From NCBI GenBank assembly GCA_021292105.1, contig CM037861.1, positions 43,896,310 through 43,960,309 of the forward strand: a DNA stretch of 64,000 nt, written 5' to 3'. Below the pieces are notes generated by a model. That model did no database searches. It saw only the letters and a list, made by a program, of their open reading frames with translations, and was not told where the DNA came from. The DNA is from Anadara kagoshimensis. Lineage: Eukaryota > Mollusca > Bivalvia > Arcoida > Arcidae. The position numbers and the translations under genes are program-made. Shown here piece after piece: positions 47,057 through 58,794 of the stretch; positions within the stretch are counted from its first letter, which is position 1, and the number at the start of each line of letters is the position of its first letter.

Positions 47057-48788
47057 CAAGAGGCCCATGGGCCTTATACGCTCACCTGATAACTAATGGC
47101 TAGCTGATAGATTTAAAGTAAACGTAAATACTAAACCCCAATGACTTTTTTCTTTACATCAAAATGATCATTGTATCAATACCTACAACATTCTAATATA
47201 CATGCCTATACAAAACGTTTATAGTTTTCAAGATAATTAACCATTTCAGTATTGTTTTACATCTGTGACCTTGACCTTTAAACCCATGACCTTTTTCTAT
47301 ACATCGAAATGATCATTGTATCGATACCTACAACATTCTAATATACATGCTTATACAAAAAGTTAATAGTTTTCGAGATAATTAACCATTTCAGTATTGT
47401 TTTGGCGTCTGTGACCTTGACCTTTGAACCCATGACCTTTTTCTATACATCAAAATGAACATTGTATCAATACCTACAACATTCTTATATACATGCCTAT
47501 ACAAAAAGTTTATAGTTTTTGAGATAATTAACCATTTCAGTATTGATTCGCATCTGTGACCTTGACCTTTAAACCCATGACCTTTTTCTATACATTGAAA
47601 TGATTTTTGTATCGATACCTAAAACATTCTAACATACATGCTTATACAAAAAGTTAATAGTTTTCGAGATAATTAACCATTTCGGTATTGTTTTCGCGTC
47701 TGTGACCTTGACCTTTGAACCCATGACCTATTTCTATACATCAAAATGATCGTTGTATCAATACCTACAATATTCTAATATACATGCCTATACAAAAAGT
47801 TTATAGTTTTCGAAATAATTAACCATTTCAGTATTGTTTCACATCTGTGACCTTGACCTTTGAACCCATGACCTTTTTCTATACATCAAAATGATCGTTC
47901 TATCAATACCTACAACATTCTAATATATAAGCCTATACAAAATGTTTATAGTTTTCGAGATAATTAACCATTTCGATATTGTTTCGCATCTGTGACCTTG
48001 ACCTTTGAACCCATGACCTTTTTCTATACATCAAAATGATCGTTGTATCAATATCTATAACATTCTAATATAAATGCCTATACAAAAAGTTTATAGTTTT
48101 CGAGATAATTAACCATTTCTGTATTGTTTCGCATCTGTGACCTTGACCTTTGAACCCATGACCTTTTTCTATACATCAAAATGATTGTTGTATTAATACC
48201 TACAACATTCTAATATACATGACTATACAAAAAGTTTATAGTTTTCGAGATAATAATTATAATCAGAGGTAAAAAAAATTAGGTCACGACCTTCACAATT
48301 GACCTTGACCTCATTTTGAAGATACTAACAAGAAGATGTCAAAACTGAAAACCCCATGTCATTATCTGGTCAAGTAGTCAAGATATAACAATTTGAAGCT
48401 ATTTTACAATTTTTTCAAAATTAAACGCAAAAACGTGTAACCCATTTTTCGACCGAATTTCACCAAATGAACAAACTACAGGCTTAAGACCCTAGAGAAG
48501 CCAAATATCACATCAGATTTTTTCTCCAACCAATACTTTCGGAGAAGAAGATTTTTTAAGATTTTTGCACCCCTAGGTCACCTTGACCTAGTTATGGTAG
48601 CCATGGCAACGCCACGAACAAATCTGAATTGCACTGACCCAGACATGCTTTTGACCAAGTCTCGTTGAAATCTGCCAAGTACTTTCAGAGGAGAAGTCGA
48701 AAATGTGTGTTAACGACGCACGCACGCACGCACATACACACGCTGCACCATACCATAAGCTCACATGACCTTTGGTCAGGTGAGCTAA
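47057..48788 (+). mobile_element. Pearl/HINE-like element 2 (unit B)
   Basis: Starts CAAGAGGCCC and ends hairpin-CTAA. The unit A empty site (near 22760) shows insertion in an A-run with no duplication. A core of about 145 bp recurs with GTGACCTTGACCTTT at 47265, 47411, 47556, 47702, 47847, 47992 and 48137. Copies alternate between two versions (CGATACC with GTTAATAG, CAATACC with GTTTATAG). An ACGC microsatellite precedes the hairpin. No proteins encoded. Confidence 0.82.
48760..48788 (+). other. 3' hairpin and CTAA end of HINE 2
   Basis: CTCACATGACC / TTT / GGTCAGGTGAG then CTAA. The stem differs from that of 15867-15893 by paired changes, so pairing is preserved. Confidence 0.8.
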
Positions 48789-49347
48789 AAACTTAAAATT
48801 ACCAGTCTGGCATTAAAAATTGTAGAATCATTGTATGTTTGAAATAATGCTAAAACTATAAGACTATAAAATATCAGAAGAAAACCAATTTAGTCATGAG
48901 AAATACAAGGATGTTACTGGAATTTGTAATATACAAAAGCCTTATGATGACAATGATGATGATGATACAATGAGAAATTCTTTTGCTGCTGCTGCTGTTG
49001 CTGCCTATACTAATACAAACATTACCATGGTTACAAATTAAATTTCTACATGATACAAGATGTGTTGAAACATCTCAATTTTTTGAACAATGAACAAAAA
49101 GTGAAAAACGTGCATCTTGATTTTGAATGATGAAAAGCCATGCAAAACAAATAAATCTATTTCATAGTAAAACTTTCTTTCTCTCATATGTTCCATGCAG
49201 AATAAAATTTTTGAGCAGCAAAAGAGTAAGTCAAAGAAGATTGAACAATGAGAATGAAAATATCTATTTTATATTAAAAATAATATTTCTCTCTCTCTCT
49301 CAAATATGAAGCTCATGTTTCATTCAGTACACAATTCTGAGCAGCAA

Positions 49348-50769
49348 CAAGAGGCCCATGGGCCTGATACGCTCACCTGATAACTAATGGCTAGCTGATA
49401 GATTTAAAGAAAACATAAATACTAAATCCCAATGACTTTTTTCTTTACATCATGATAACCATTGTATCAATACCTACAACATTCTAATATACATGACTAT
49501 ACAAAAAGTTAATAGTTTTCAAGATAATTAACCATTTCAGTATTGTTTCACATCTGTGACCTTGACCTTTGAACCCATGACCTTTTTCTATACATCAAAA
49601 TGATTGTTGTATCGATACCTACAACATTCTAATATACATGCCTATACAAAAAGTTTATAGTTTTCGAGATAATAAAACATTTCGGTATTGTTTCGCATAT
49701 GTGACCTTGACCTTTAAACCAATAACCTTTTTCTATACATCAAAATGATTGTTGTATCAATACCTAAAACATTTTAATATACATGCCTATACAAAAAGTT
49801 TATAGTTTTCGAGATAATTAACCATTTCGGTATTGTTTTGCATCTGTGACCTTGACCTTTAAACCAATAACCTTTTTCTATACATCAAAATGATCATTGT
49901 ATCAATACCTACAACATTCTAATATACAAGCCTATACAAAAAGTTTATAGTTTTCGAGATAATTAACCATTTCGGTATTGTTTCACATCTGTGACCTTGA
50001 CCTTTGAACCCTGACCTTTTTCTATACATCAAAATGATTGTTGTATCGATACCTACAACATTCTAATATAAATGCCTATACAAAAAGTTTATAGTTTTCG
50101 AGATAATTAACCATTTCTGTATTGTTCTATACATCAAAATGATCGTTGTATCAATACCTACAACATTCTAATATAAATGCCTATACAAAAAGTTTATAGT
50201 TTATTATAATAGTTATAATCAGAGGTAAAAAAAATTAGGTCACGACCTTCACAATTGACCTTGACCTCATTTTGAAGATACTAACAAGAAGATGTCAAAA
50301 CTGAAAACCCCATGTCATTATCTGGTCAAATAGTCAAGTTATAACAATTTGAAGCTATTTTACGATTTTTTAAAAATTAAACGCAAAAACGCGTAACCTA
50401 TTTTTTATCCGAATTTCACAAAATGAACAAACTATAGGCTTAAGACCCTAGAGAAGCCAAATATCACATCAGATTTTTTCTCCAATCAGTACTTTCGGAG
50501 AAGAAGATTTTTTAAGATTTTTGAACCCCTAGGTCACCTTGACCTAGTTATGGTAGCCATAGCAACGCCACGAACAAATCTGAATTGCACCGGCCCATAT
50601 ATACTTCTGACAAAGTTTCATTAAAAAACTGTCCACTAGTTTCAGAGGAGAAGTCGAAAATAGGTGTTAACGACGCACACACGCACGCACACACGCACAC
50701 ACGCACGCACGCACATACACACGCTGCGCTATGCCATAAGCTCACATGACCTTCGGTCAGGTGAGCTAA
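49348..50769 (+). mobile_element. Pearl/HINE-like element 3 (unit B)
   Basis: Same family as 47057-48788 but shorter. Core copies lie at 49556, 49701, 49846 and 49991, and a deleted copy near 50120. Ends are CAAGAGGCCC and hairpin-CTAA. The unit A counterpart (near 23590) is an uninterrupted A-run. It ends about 60 bp beyond the stop codon of RING gene B, so it lies in that gene's 3' region. Confidence 0.82.
50741..50769 (+). other. 3' hairpin and CTAA end of HINE 3
   Basis: CTCACATGACC / TTC / GGTCAGGTGAG then CTAA. Confidence 0.8.
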
Positions 50770-50829
50770 AAATGGGTCAAAGAATGAAAAATGATAAAAG
50801 TGAAAATCAAATGAATAAATTGAGTGTTG

Positions 50830-51182
50830 TTACGCCAGACGAGTCTGGAATTGACCAGTGACCACCTCTTGGCATATATGACATTTTCCTCTTGTAGTCA
50901 GATCATTTCTACATTGAGGACTACTACAGCAATACAGATGACCACATGGTATACAAACAATAGACATTTCATTGTCCATACATATCTTACATAGCAACCT
51001 GTTCTCCAATCGGCCAACTGTTCTTTGGATGTCCTCGATTGTTCTTTCATTCTCTTGGACTGTTCTGTGAAAGTCTTCAATTGTTTTGTCCTTGTCCTGG
51101 AGTTTTCTGTCCTTGTCCTCAATCGTTCTGTCCTTTCTGTCAAGTTTTCTCTTTTCTGTCTCAAGTTTAGCTTCAAGGTCAG
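50830..51182 (-). CDS. RING gene B, exon 4
   Basis: ADLEAKLETEKRKLD, a shorter heptad array with TIEDKDR, TVQENER and TIEDIQR units, then the RING and QTRLA before the stop. Confidence 0.88.
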
Positions 51183-54100
51183 CTACAACATACCAAGAAA
51201 ATAAAGACATTAATTGTAAGATCTCTTAAAACTGGTACAGATGTACTAGTGTGCTTAGTATAATAATCTTGAAGAAATGATGAGTCAACATTCTTCCAAT
51301 CATATTAAAGACTATAATCAAGAACTATCAAACCTTTGTTTTGGTGTATTTGGTTTTGAGTGTCACTATGTTTCATGAGAAATGGTATAATGTTATTAAA
51401 ATATGCAAGGATAAAGAAAAGTAATTTTGACACTGTACTGGTATTAATACAGTAGAACTTCGATAACTCGAAGTGCACGGGACTTCGATGATGACTTCAA
51501 GTTATCGGGGTGTTCGAGTTTTCGAAGTTGAAGAGTGACGTCACAATGTAACTTTCATTTCTTTGGGAGAAATGTTGGATGGCGTAAAACTGTTTACTGA
51601 TACACTGGTGTAATATGTACCGGTACTACATAAAATAATAAATGAATTAAAATCAAATTATTAATTATGTTTTTATAAGGACTGATGGCGACAACAAACG
51701 CATACATGAAATACACAAAATGTGTATTACCGTAATGCATTCAAAGAACGGAATCAGATAAACATATCCATGTACATTGTATGTTATAATAAACAAAACA
51801 AGACGCACATTTTATAGTAATTATAAAACTAGTGTGCCTACCACGTGTTAGTCATTAAAACCCAGCTTAAATCACCTGAAAATTTATTGTTGTCGCCAGC
51901 GGCACAAAACTCGGCTTCTACTGAGGGGGTACACGGTTACACTTCATCGCCCATTACGGCACAGAGTACTAATCCTTTAATTGATACTCATTAAAACAGT
52001 AGCAAAACCTTTGATCTGTACCACTTCTCCAATCATTAATCGGATTATACGGAAGTATTATAGCTAATTGTTGATTAATTACCGTGTTCTCACTGAAACG
52101 ATCTATTGGTCACCCATTGTTAAAAATATTTCGAGTTTCAGAAGGTTGTTTTTCCTATAAGTTTTAATTTTGCACCTTAAAATTACTTCGAGTTATCGGG
52201 GGTATTCGAGTTACAGGAGTTTGAGTTATCGAAGTTGTATTTATATAGTTTATACAGAAAATCGGTCGGGACAAAAATGTTACTTCGAGTTATCCGTGGT
52301 ATTCGAGATATCGAAGTTCGAGTTATCGAAGTTCTACTGTATTGAAAATAATAATAGATAAATAATATTATTATTGGTAATCTATATGTAGGAATATGTT
52401 CTTGCAAATATCTTTTTGTCAAATATGACTTCTTGAATGAACAAAGTAACAAACCCAATATTGATTTTAAATACTGTATAGTTTTTTTCTTTAACTGTCG
52501 GTCTCACAAATTTATGTAATGTACATTAAACAGCAATGATAATAATTGTCTCATTTTCATTCAACCCTGTGTATTAAGGGAACCAGAAAAAGTGACAAGT
52601 ATATACAGATTTAAAACATAGCTGCTGTACGGCGTAGTTGGAAAAAGGGTGCTGGAGTAGGACTATGAATATAACCGAACACCCCCCTCTTCCTCTTATG
52701 ATTTTACATTGTATGGCGCAAACTTCCCGGACTACTATTTATTGTATTTACGAGATCAGTTCGCCAGATTGCACAAATTATTGGATGCATCCCGTCGCAA
52801 TATGTTACTAGATTCCGAAATATATATATGTATATATATATATTTCGAAAATTTATTCCAAATGTGCATATGTAACCAAATGCATTACCCGTCTCAGAAT
52901 ACATATCTCGTGATAAAACAGATTTATTTCTTTCACGTTCATTTACCAGGCGCACTATTTCCATGCATACTCATTTCATACAATTTCATAGTAAAGAATC
53001 CTGATCCTGGCAGAAAGCGATAGCAATGTCACTTTCACTGTCGTGAACACCGTACAATAAAATGAATAAAGAGCAATGGCATAACATTTTACTGGCCATT
53101 AAAAGCAAGAGGTTCTTATATAGATGTGTCCTTTAAGGCAGGTTTAACTACATTTTCTGTCAAAATTCATACAACACATTATAAACAATAAAATAATTCT
53201 GTAAGATTTTACCTATACCTTTAAGGCCACCATGAAATTCCACAAACTGCTCCATAGTTGGTATTTCTCCTGAAAAATAGATGATTTATTTAAATAACAT
53301 CATGCTCTATAAAAGGATGTTGCATTGAATATTTATACTTTTCCTGCCTGTACAATTCAGTAAATACCCGACACTGATATGCATTTACTGAACATTGTTC
53401 AAAAATATGTTTAGCCGAGTCTGCTTTAGTGTCACAACTATCAAGTTGCTAGCTAAACAGGAGGTGTTTGTCTTTATGGAGTACTCGGCCTGCCTTCTGC
53501 GACAGAAGTTTATGTGTTTAACTGAGTTCGCAAGTTTTCAAAGTTTATGCTCTGCTATTTGGATTGTAATTTGGACATGAACCAGTGTTTGTGTTTGATT
53601 AACCACTACATGAATATATGTATATCTTGAAAAGATTACAAAAAAATTTAACTCATCTCTTGGTTCAGAGAGAGCTATACTTGAGATAGCTTTTTAACAA
53701 AGGTTGTATTTAAGCTATATAATGATCCTATACATAGTATAGGTCTACACAACTACATTAAAAAACCTAAAAGAGAAAGGCAACTGTGCATGTAACAAGA
53801 ACTTGATGATGTGCAAAACATTATTATTTCAGTATATATACCATGTTGTTCATAATATCTGTTAATAACATCCTCAATGTCTCTTCTGTCATACTTGTTT
53901 GATGTCACTAAGATTTCTACAAGCTCCCGCCTGTTGTGTCCAGGTTGCTGAAATGTTGGTTCATTGTCAACTGAAGTAACTTGTCTTATCTCCTGCCCAT
54001 TAACTTTGATGTGATTGATAGCATGACAAAGATCCACTACGTTCCGTTTATCAAACAATCCTAAAATTATTATAATGTACAATACTTTTATTTATAGTTA

Positions 54101-55221
54101 AATATGCATCAACACAAAAATTAAACATTGACACTGCAGCTTTTGCAATTAATATGTATAAAACTAAACCATAATTATTATTACTGAAACCCTATCAGAT
54201 ATTTTAGCCACATTTTACAAAAACTAAACATTTTTTTCCAGTGGCATCATTTAAGAAATGACATTCTGATCATGGTAATTCAAGGGGAAAGCCCTTCATT
54301 TTGAATTTGGCACACGCCACACTATCTTTCATTGCCCCTTAAAATACCATGAGCAGAAATGTCATTTTATATTTACAATTCTTTGTTTTAATAAATATTT
54401 TGTACCTTGGCGCTATTTTTTGCATATCTGCTCGTGTGATAGAGGATTTTTAACCATGCGAGATCGACGCATTTTGATGTAATATTGCGGGAAAATTGAT
54501 ACACATCAAGGGTCATGACCCCATTGTCTTTCAATGGGAATTGCAATACAATTGCTTCTCTATGTTTCATCGAAGAGAGATATTGTCATATTGTAAATAT
54601 TTTATTAGAAAGTGACCTCATGTGCAATGCCAGTCTTTGCTCAAAATCTTATTTCAAAAAGTTTGAACTCTCTATAAAATTTCATCTACATGTAAAACTG
54701 AAAAATGTTAACATAAAAAACTACAAATACATGTACCAATAATATTTTAAATGAGACTAACCTTGACTCTGTAAATGCTTTAATGCACGGCATAGCTCGT
54801 CATTTGTCAGATTTGGATATTTCCTAAAAGCAGCCTTGACATAGGACTTTTCTTTTTCATAATCAAGATCTATTTCATCTTCCTTGTTGTCACCACCATC
54901 CAGGTGACCTTGACCTTGTTGAACTTGAACCTGTTTTCCTTTGAACTGTGAAATGCCAAGGCAGTAACAACTCCATTTCATGATAGTTGGCACCAACAAT
55001 AAGTAGCCAGGCCATCCTATGTTGTATGTCGTTACAGAGCTAATAACAACCAAGGCAACCTCATTGAACTTCGTAATGAAGCTTTCAATTCTTCCAAGTG
55101 GCAGAAACCTGATGAATACTTGATAAATCCTTGCTCTGATGTGGAAACACAAGTCAAGCAACACCAGTGTTGTAAGCATTACAAATGCAGTGATGTATGG
55201 TGTCAGTGATATGTCCATCAT
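50830..55221 (-). CDS. Membrane-anchored coiled-coil RING protein, copy B (4 exons)
   Basis: Coding exons: 55221-54762, 54060-53842, 53269-53219 and 51182-50830 (1083 nt, 360 aa plus stop). Exons 1-3 match copy A in length and phase; exon 4 is 42 nt shorter, all within the coiled coil. The RING core from CKICMDN to RNDL is identical to copy A, while the last dozen residues differ. The same membrane segments are present. Intron 3 carries a pogo-like MITE (51450-52339), intron 1 a small foldback insertion (about 54255-54605) and the 3' side a HINE. No disabling change was seen, so both copies look functional. Confidence 0.88.
51450..52339. mobile_element. pogo/Tigger-like MITE in gene B intron 3
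   Basis: Ends CAGTAGAACTTCGATAACTC and its complement, flanked by TA on both sides (51448-51449 and 52340-52341). It is absent from unit A near 24310. Internal copies of CGAGTTATCGAAGTT-like motifs occur near both ends. TA target and CAGTAGAA ends suit Tc1/mariner-pogo. No transposase. Confidence 0.8.
53219..53269 (-). CDS. RING gene B, exon 3 (51 nt)
   Basis: Protein identical to exon 3 of copy A. It keeps the same pair of in-frame donors 6 nt apart. Confidence 0.82.
53425..53610. repeat. Dispersed repeat family R, copy in gene B intron 2
   Basis: Counterpart of 26001-26170, so this family R insertion predates the duplication. Confidence 0.6.
53842..54060 (-). CDS. RING gene B, exon 2
   Basis: 219 nt, acceptor ATTTTAG, donor CATG|GTATAT. 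Reads LFDKRNVVDLCHAINHI onward. Confidence 0.88.
54256..54367. other. Intronic hairpin private to gene B
   Basis: 54256-54287 pairs with 54335-54367 (AATGACATT facing its complement, then TCATGGTA, then AAGGGG) with few mismatches around a 47-base loop. It lies in a roughly 350-bp insertion in intron 1, so a short foldback MITE is the simplest reading. Confidence 0.55.
54762..55221 (-). CDS. RING gene B, exon 1
   Basis: 460 nt, donor AAG|GTTAGT. Opens MMDISLTPYITAF. About 17 residues differ from copy A by eye, mostly conservative. Confidence 0.88.
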
Positions 55222-56059
55222 TTTCTCAGGTTATTTTCCAGAACCTAAACAAATCAACAAGTATCTATATAAGAAACCATCTGTTAACAATGTATATAAT
55301 CCAAATTTTATATTTATATCAAGTTTTTGCAATAATATATTAACTGTGACCTTAAACCTTGGATAACAAGTTGTAACTGACATGTGATGATGTTTCAAAA
55401 GAGTCACTCAAAGGAACCCAAACTGTGAAATTCACAAACCATACATGATCAAAATATGAATAGCCAATGGCACATCTTCTAAAGATTGTTCCAGTGAAGA
55501 GTTATAAAGATCTGTTATATAATTTTTGAGAAAAGTTGCAGACAAAATGTTGGTGGAAGAAACAGAGTGAACACTACATGTCCCATATTTATTTGGGTGA
55601 CATAATTATACCTGTAAATTTTTATCATCAATTTCATTGACAAATTACATGAACATTTCTTATAAAATTAGACATAGTAATTTTGTCATGGTCCATAAAC
55701 ATATTTTGCAAACTTATTTAAACACATGTATGTGTATACAGTATAATATGTTATATTGTGACAAGGGAGACAACTCAATATTGCCAGCAGCTAAATATTC
55801 ATTGACAACGTACATGTACCATATGAGTCCTAATAAGGACTGTTTATATTTCATATCTTTATCATCATCATATTCTGACTGTAACTGTAGTCTTGTCAGA
55901 TAGTTCTTAAAAGAACTGTTAATATTTCTTCTGTACGTGCTCATTTCAACTTCACATGTATTTTGTGTCATATAGTATCAATGACAAAAATTCAATCCCT
56001 GAAAAAGCTATAAGTTACTTTTAAGTTACTATATCATTCCCTTATTTACATGGAGTAAT

Positions 56060-56290
56060 GGTGTTTTACACCCTAGTCAAGATTCTTTCACTTAAGTTAT
56101 GTTTAGGCAGTCTGTTCTGGGTGGTGGAGGAAGCCAGAGTACTGAAGAAAACCACCAACAGTTGAACCATTGGCAAGAAAATTGACAAATTTTCTCATTC
56201 AAGATTTTGACCCGAATGTGGAATTAAACCTAGGCAGTGAGAGGCACCGAGATCCTTAAACGTTCACATTAGACCACTCAGTCAAACAGC
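56060..56290 (-). mobile_element. Molluscan tRNA-headed SINE (minus strand)
   Basis: On the minus strand an A box-like GAGTGGTCTAATG and a B box-like GGTTTAATTCC lie near 56285-56210. A body follows with the conserved block that reads GGTGGAGGAAGCCAGAGTAC on the plus strand, a block common to many molluscan SINEs. Confidence 0.65.
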
Positions 56291-56344
56291 AACCCAAATA
56301 ATAAATACTTAGAGTTAAGTATAGTTAAACAACATTGACCTGTC

Positions 56345-56569
56345 TGCTTGACTTTTGATTTAAATATTCATTATGGACAAGTAAATTTAAGAAATAGGGA
56401 TCATGCATGTATATTTCGTCTACCTGAAGTGAACACTAATTATGGGCAATGTGTATATGTATTAACTGCGAATCCTAACGCTACCTATGTATTGGGTGGA
56501 CCCTCCTATATAAATATTTCTAATGAAAGGTCAAAGGGACAGGTCAATGTTGTTTGCCTATACTAATAT
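56345..56569. other. No gene seen between two SINEs
   Basis: A 72-codon frame at 56348-56566 has no recognisable domain and no conserved counterpart. Confidence 0.4.
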
Positions 56570-56770
56570 TGGTGTTTAACATCCAAGTCAAGAATACTTC
56601 ACTTATGTTGATACGTTGTCAGCTATAGGCAAAGGTGCAGAAATTTTGTCTGATAGCATTATAAAGTAGGGTTCTTTATCATTCCATGCCTACTGTGACA
56701 CAGGACCTCGTTTATTTTAAGTTCCCATCTGCAACACCTATATTTTTCATTACTGAGCTGCTGATACAAT
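56570..56770 (+). mobile_element. SINE remnant, bivalve type
   Basis: GGTGTTTAACATCC, then TTCACTTATGTTGATACG, then CCTACTGTGACACAGGACCT follow the order of a widespread bivalve SINE body. The head is not recognisable. Confidence 0.55.
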
Positions 56771-57167
56771 GTACATTCTTCAAAATCAGGGTTTCCAATT
56801 TACCCCCAACTTTCAGTGATGAAATCAAGTTTTTTCAAAAAGAGCACTGCAGAGCAGTATAAGAATACCACTCAAAGTTTTAAGACTACGTGTACTTAGT
56901 ACTTAAAGTCATAAGATTCCCATATAGTGTTGTCAAAATAATGTGACAAACAAAAATATTATCCATTTGCAGATTTTGGAAAATATGAACCCAGTCCCAA
57001 GTTAGGAAAAATTAAAGATACATGATAAAACCTGATTATGAAAATCCAAATCAGAAACAGTCTTGTAAGTGTTAAAACAATAAATAAATAACATCTCTTT
57101 GTTAAATAAAACAGTAAAATGGGGACAAGTCATTGAAGTCAACCTAGAGTGAACTAGATCAATAGGG
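56771..57167. other. No gene seen
   Basis: AT-rich unique sequence without a recognised repeat or a supported frame. Confidence 0.4.
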
Positions 57168-58395
57168 CACAAAATAACCAAGGGTGCAAACACATTTGGG
57201 ATAAAACAACCCAGATTTGTGATATGCAAATGAAAATTGGCAACAGTTATTACCACTTATTTTTTATATCCTATTAGCTGTATGCATCAATTGATCAGGA
57301 TTAAACAGACCATTTCAAACCCAAATTTACCATTTCGTACCCAAATTTACCATTTCGTACCCAAATCTGTCCATTTCGTACCATGCCATACGACCATTTC
57401 GTACCATAACCATTTTGTACCCAAATTTTCCATTTCTATGATACAAAATGACTAGCAAATTTTTTTTTTAAATAATGCATTCAAAATCTGTACATGAAAA
57501 TACTACCATTTCGTACCATATTTATAAAATATAATGACAATATTTGTTGATTATATTTAAAAAAAGAGGTTCTTTATCAATAAGTGTTACTTATTAATAT
57601 TAATTAGCCTGATATGAAGAACAGGAAGAAAAAGAAAATTTATAAGATTCTCCACTTTATCATTTAGAAATTTCGTGACCTGGCCTTTGTTTTGATCTGA
57701 TGCTCCTAGTTCAGCAAAAAACATTGTTTTTTAACATAGATTCTCAAACTCCAAGTGTTCTTTATTTGTAGATGTTCGTCTTATTGAGTTTTTATTAAAG
57801 AACTTTACTATCATGTGAGAACTAGTCAACTACGTTGAGAGAGTGAGAGAGAGAGAGAGAGAGAGAGACTTTCACTATGATACAAAATTTATTGTAGGAA
57901 TTGGTAACACTTCATTATCATATAGTATGAAATGGAAGCTATGTAGTGGTAATATATGGTAAATTTGTTTGAGTGTATGGTACAAAATGCCTAATGGTCA
58001 TGGTACGAAATGGACATGGTACGAAGTGGTAGCTCTGGCTCTGACAGTACATTAACAGGGGTTCGAAATTATGTTTTGTAATGGAAGGTCCAGGACCTTT
58101 TGCCTTTATTTTTGGCAGGTCCCACGCAAAGTCATGAAAGTCCAATATTAACACAGGAAGACCTATGTGCAAATATGGTATTGAAAAGTGGTATTATTCT
58201 GGTAAAAATGGCAGGTCCATCAAACTTTTACAATTTAAATATCAATGGTCCCGAGGTAAAATCAATAGGTCCCAGACCTCGGACCCAGGGAATTTTGAAC
58301 CCCTGCATTAAGACAAAACAACCAAGGGTACAAAACAGATTTAATTGGGATGAAACAACCCAGATTTGTGACATGCAACTGAAAATGTTGTAACT
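57168..58395. repeat. Direct repeats flanking a TACGAAATGG foldback
   Basis: About 80 bp at 57168-57250 (ACAACCCAGATTTGTGA) recurs at 58311-58395. Between them, CCATTTCGTACC motifs (57318-57425, again near 57510) face GGTACGAAATGG motifs (57978-58030). These reiterated inverted subterminal motifs resemble the ends of 30594-31789. A GA microsatellite sits at 57838-57870. Confidence 0.55.
58056..58305. mobile_element. hAT-like MITE, 250 bp
   Basis: Inverted ends CAGGGGTTCGAAATT and AATTTTGAACCCCTG (one mismatch), flanked by CATTAA on both sides. The CAGGG start is typical of hAT. No coding capacity. Confidence 0.65.
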
Positions 58396-58794
58396 CTGAT
58401 TCTGAATCTAAAAGATACTGTTGCATTTGTCAAGTTTTGATACAAATTATTCACCTTAATTTACATGTCAGGTACATTCAAATGTTTTGCTAACTTTTAG
58501 ATTTAATGAAGAAATGTCCCATGATGTGTAATCTACTGAGAGGTAGTGTGCCTGAGGAAAGTTCTACAGGTAGTCACAGCTTCACCAAATTCCAATAAAT
58601 GATTATTGTCGATCGCATATAATAAACACAAATAAATATATTAAAATAATGAATATTTTACAACTTTTATAATTAATATTGGAGTTAAGTTTGCCATACA
58701 CATGTGTGTATGTTTTTCAAAGGGTTTTACATCCATGATCAAATTTCTGTGAGAGATATTTACATCCCAGAAACAGATATGCAAAATGTGATTA

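Larger units (their letters stand above)
28912..55977. repeat. Unit B of a tandem segmental duplication
   Basis: Direct copy of unit A. It lacks unit A's TTAA element with the nested retroelement (empty site at 31308-31311) and unit A's HINE (empty site in the A-run at 39745-39750). Private insertions in this unit are at about 33787-38521, 45989-46590, 47057-48788, 49348-50769, 51450-52339 and about 54255-54605. Unit A instead has about 600 bp near 24690-25283 and about 275 bp near 20860-21135 that are missing here. Confidence 0.93.

Noticed and set aside
50548..50745. Cys-rich minus-strand frame (ACVCACVRVCVC type)
   Set aside because: It is a translation of the ACGC microsatellite at the end of a HINE.
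56348..56566. 72-codon plus-strand frame as a gene
   Set aside because: Isolated between two SINEs, with no domain or splice context.
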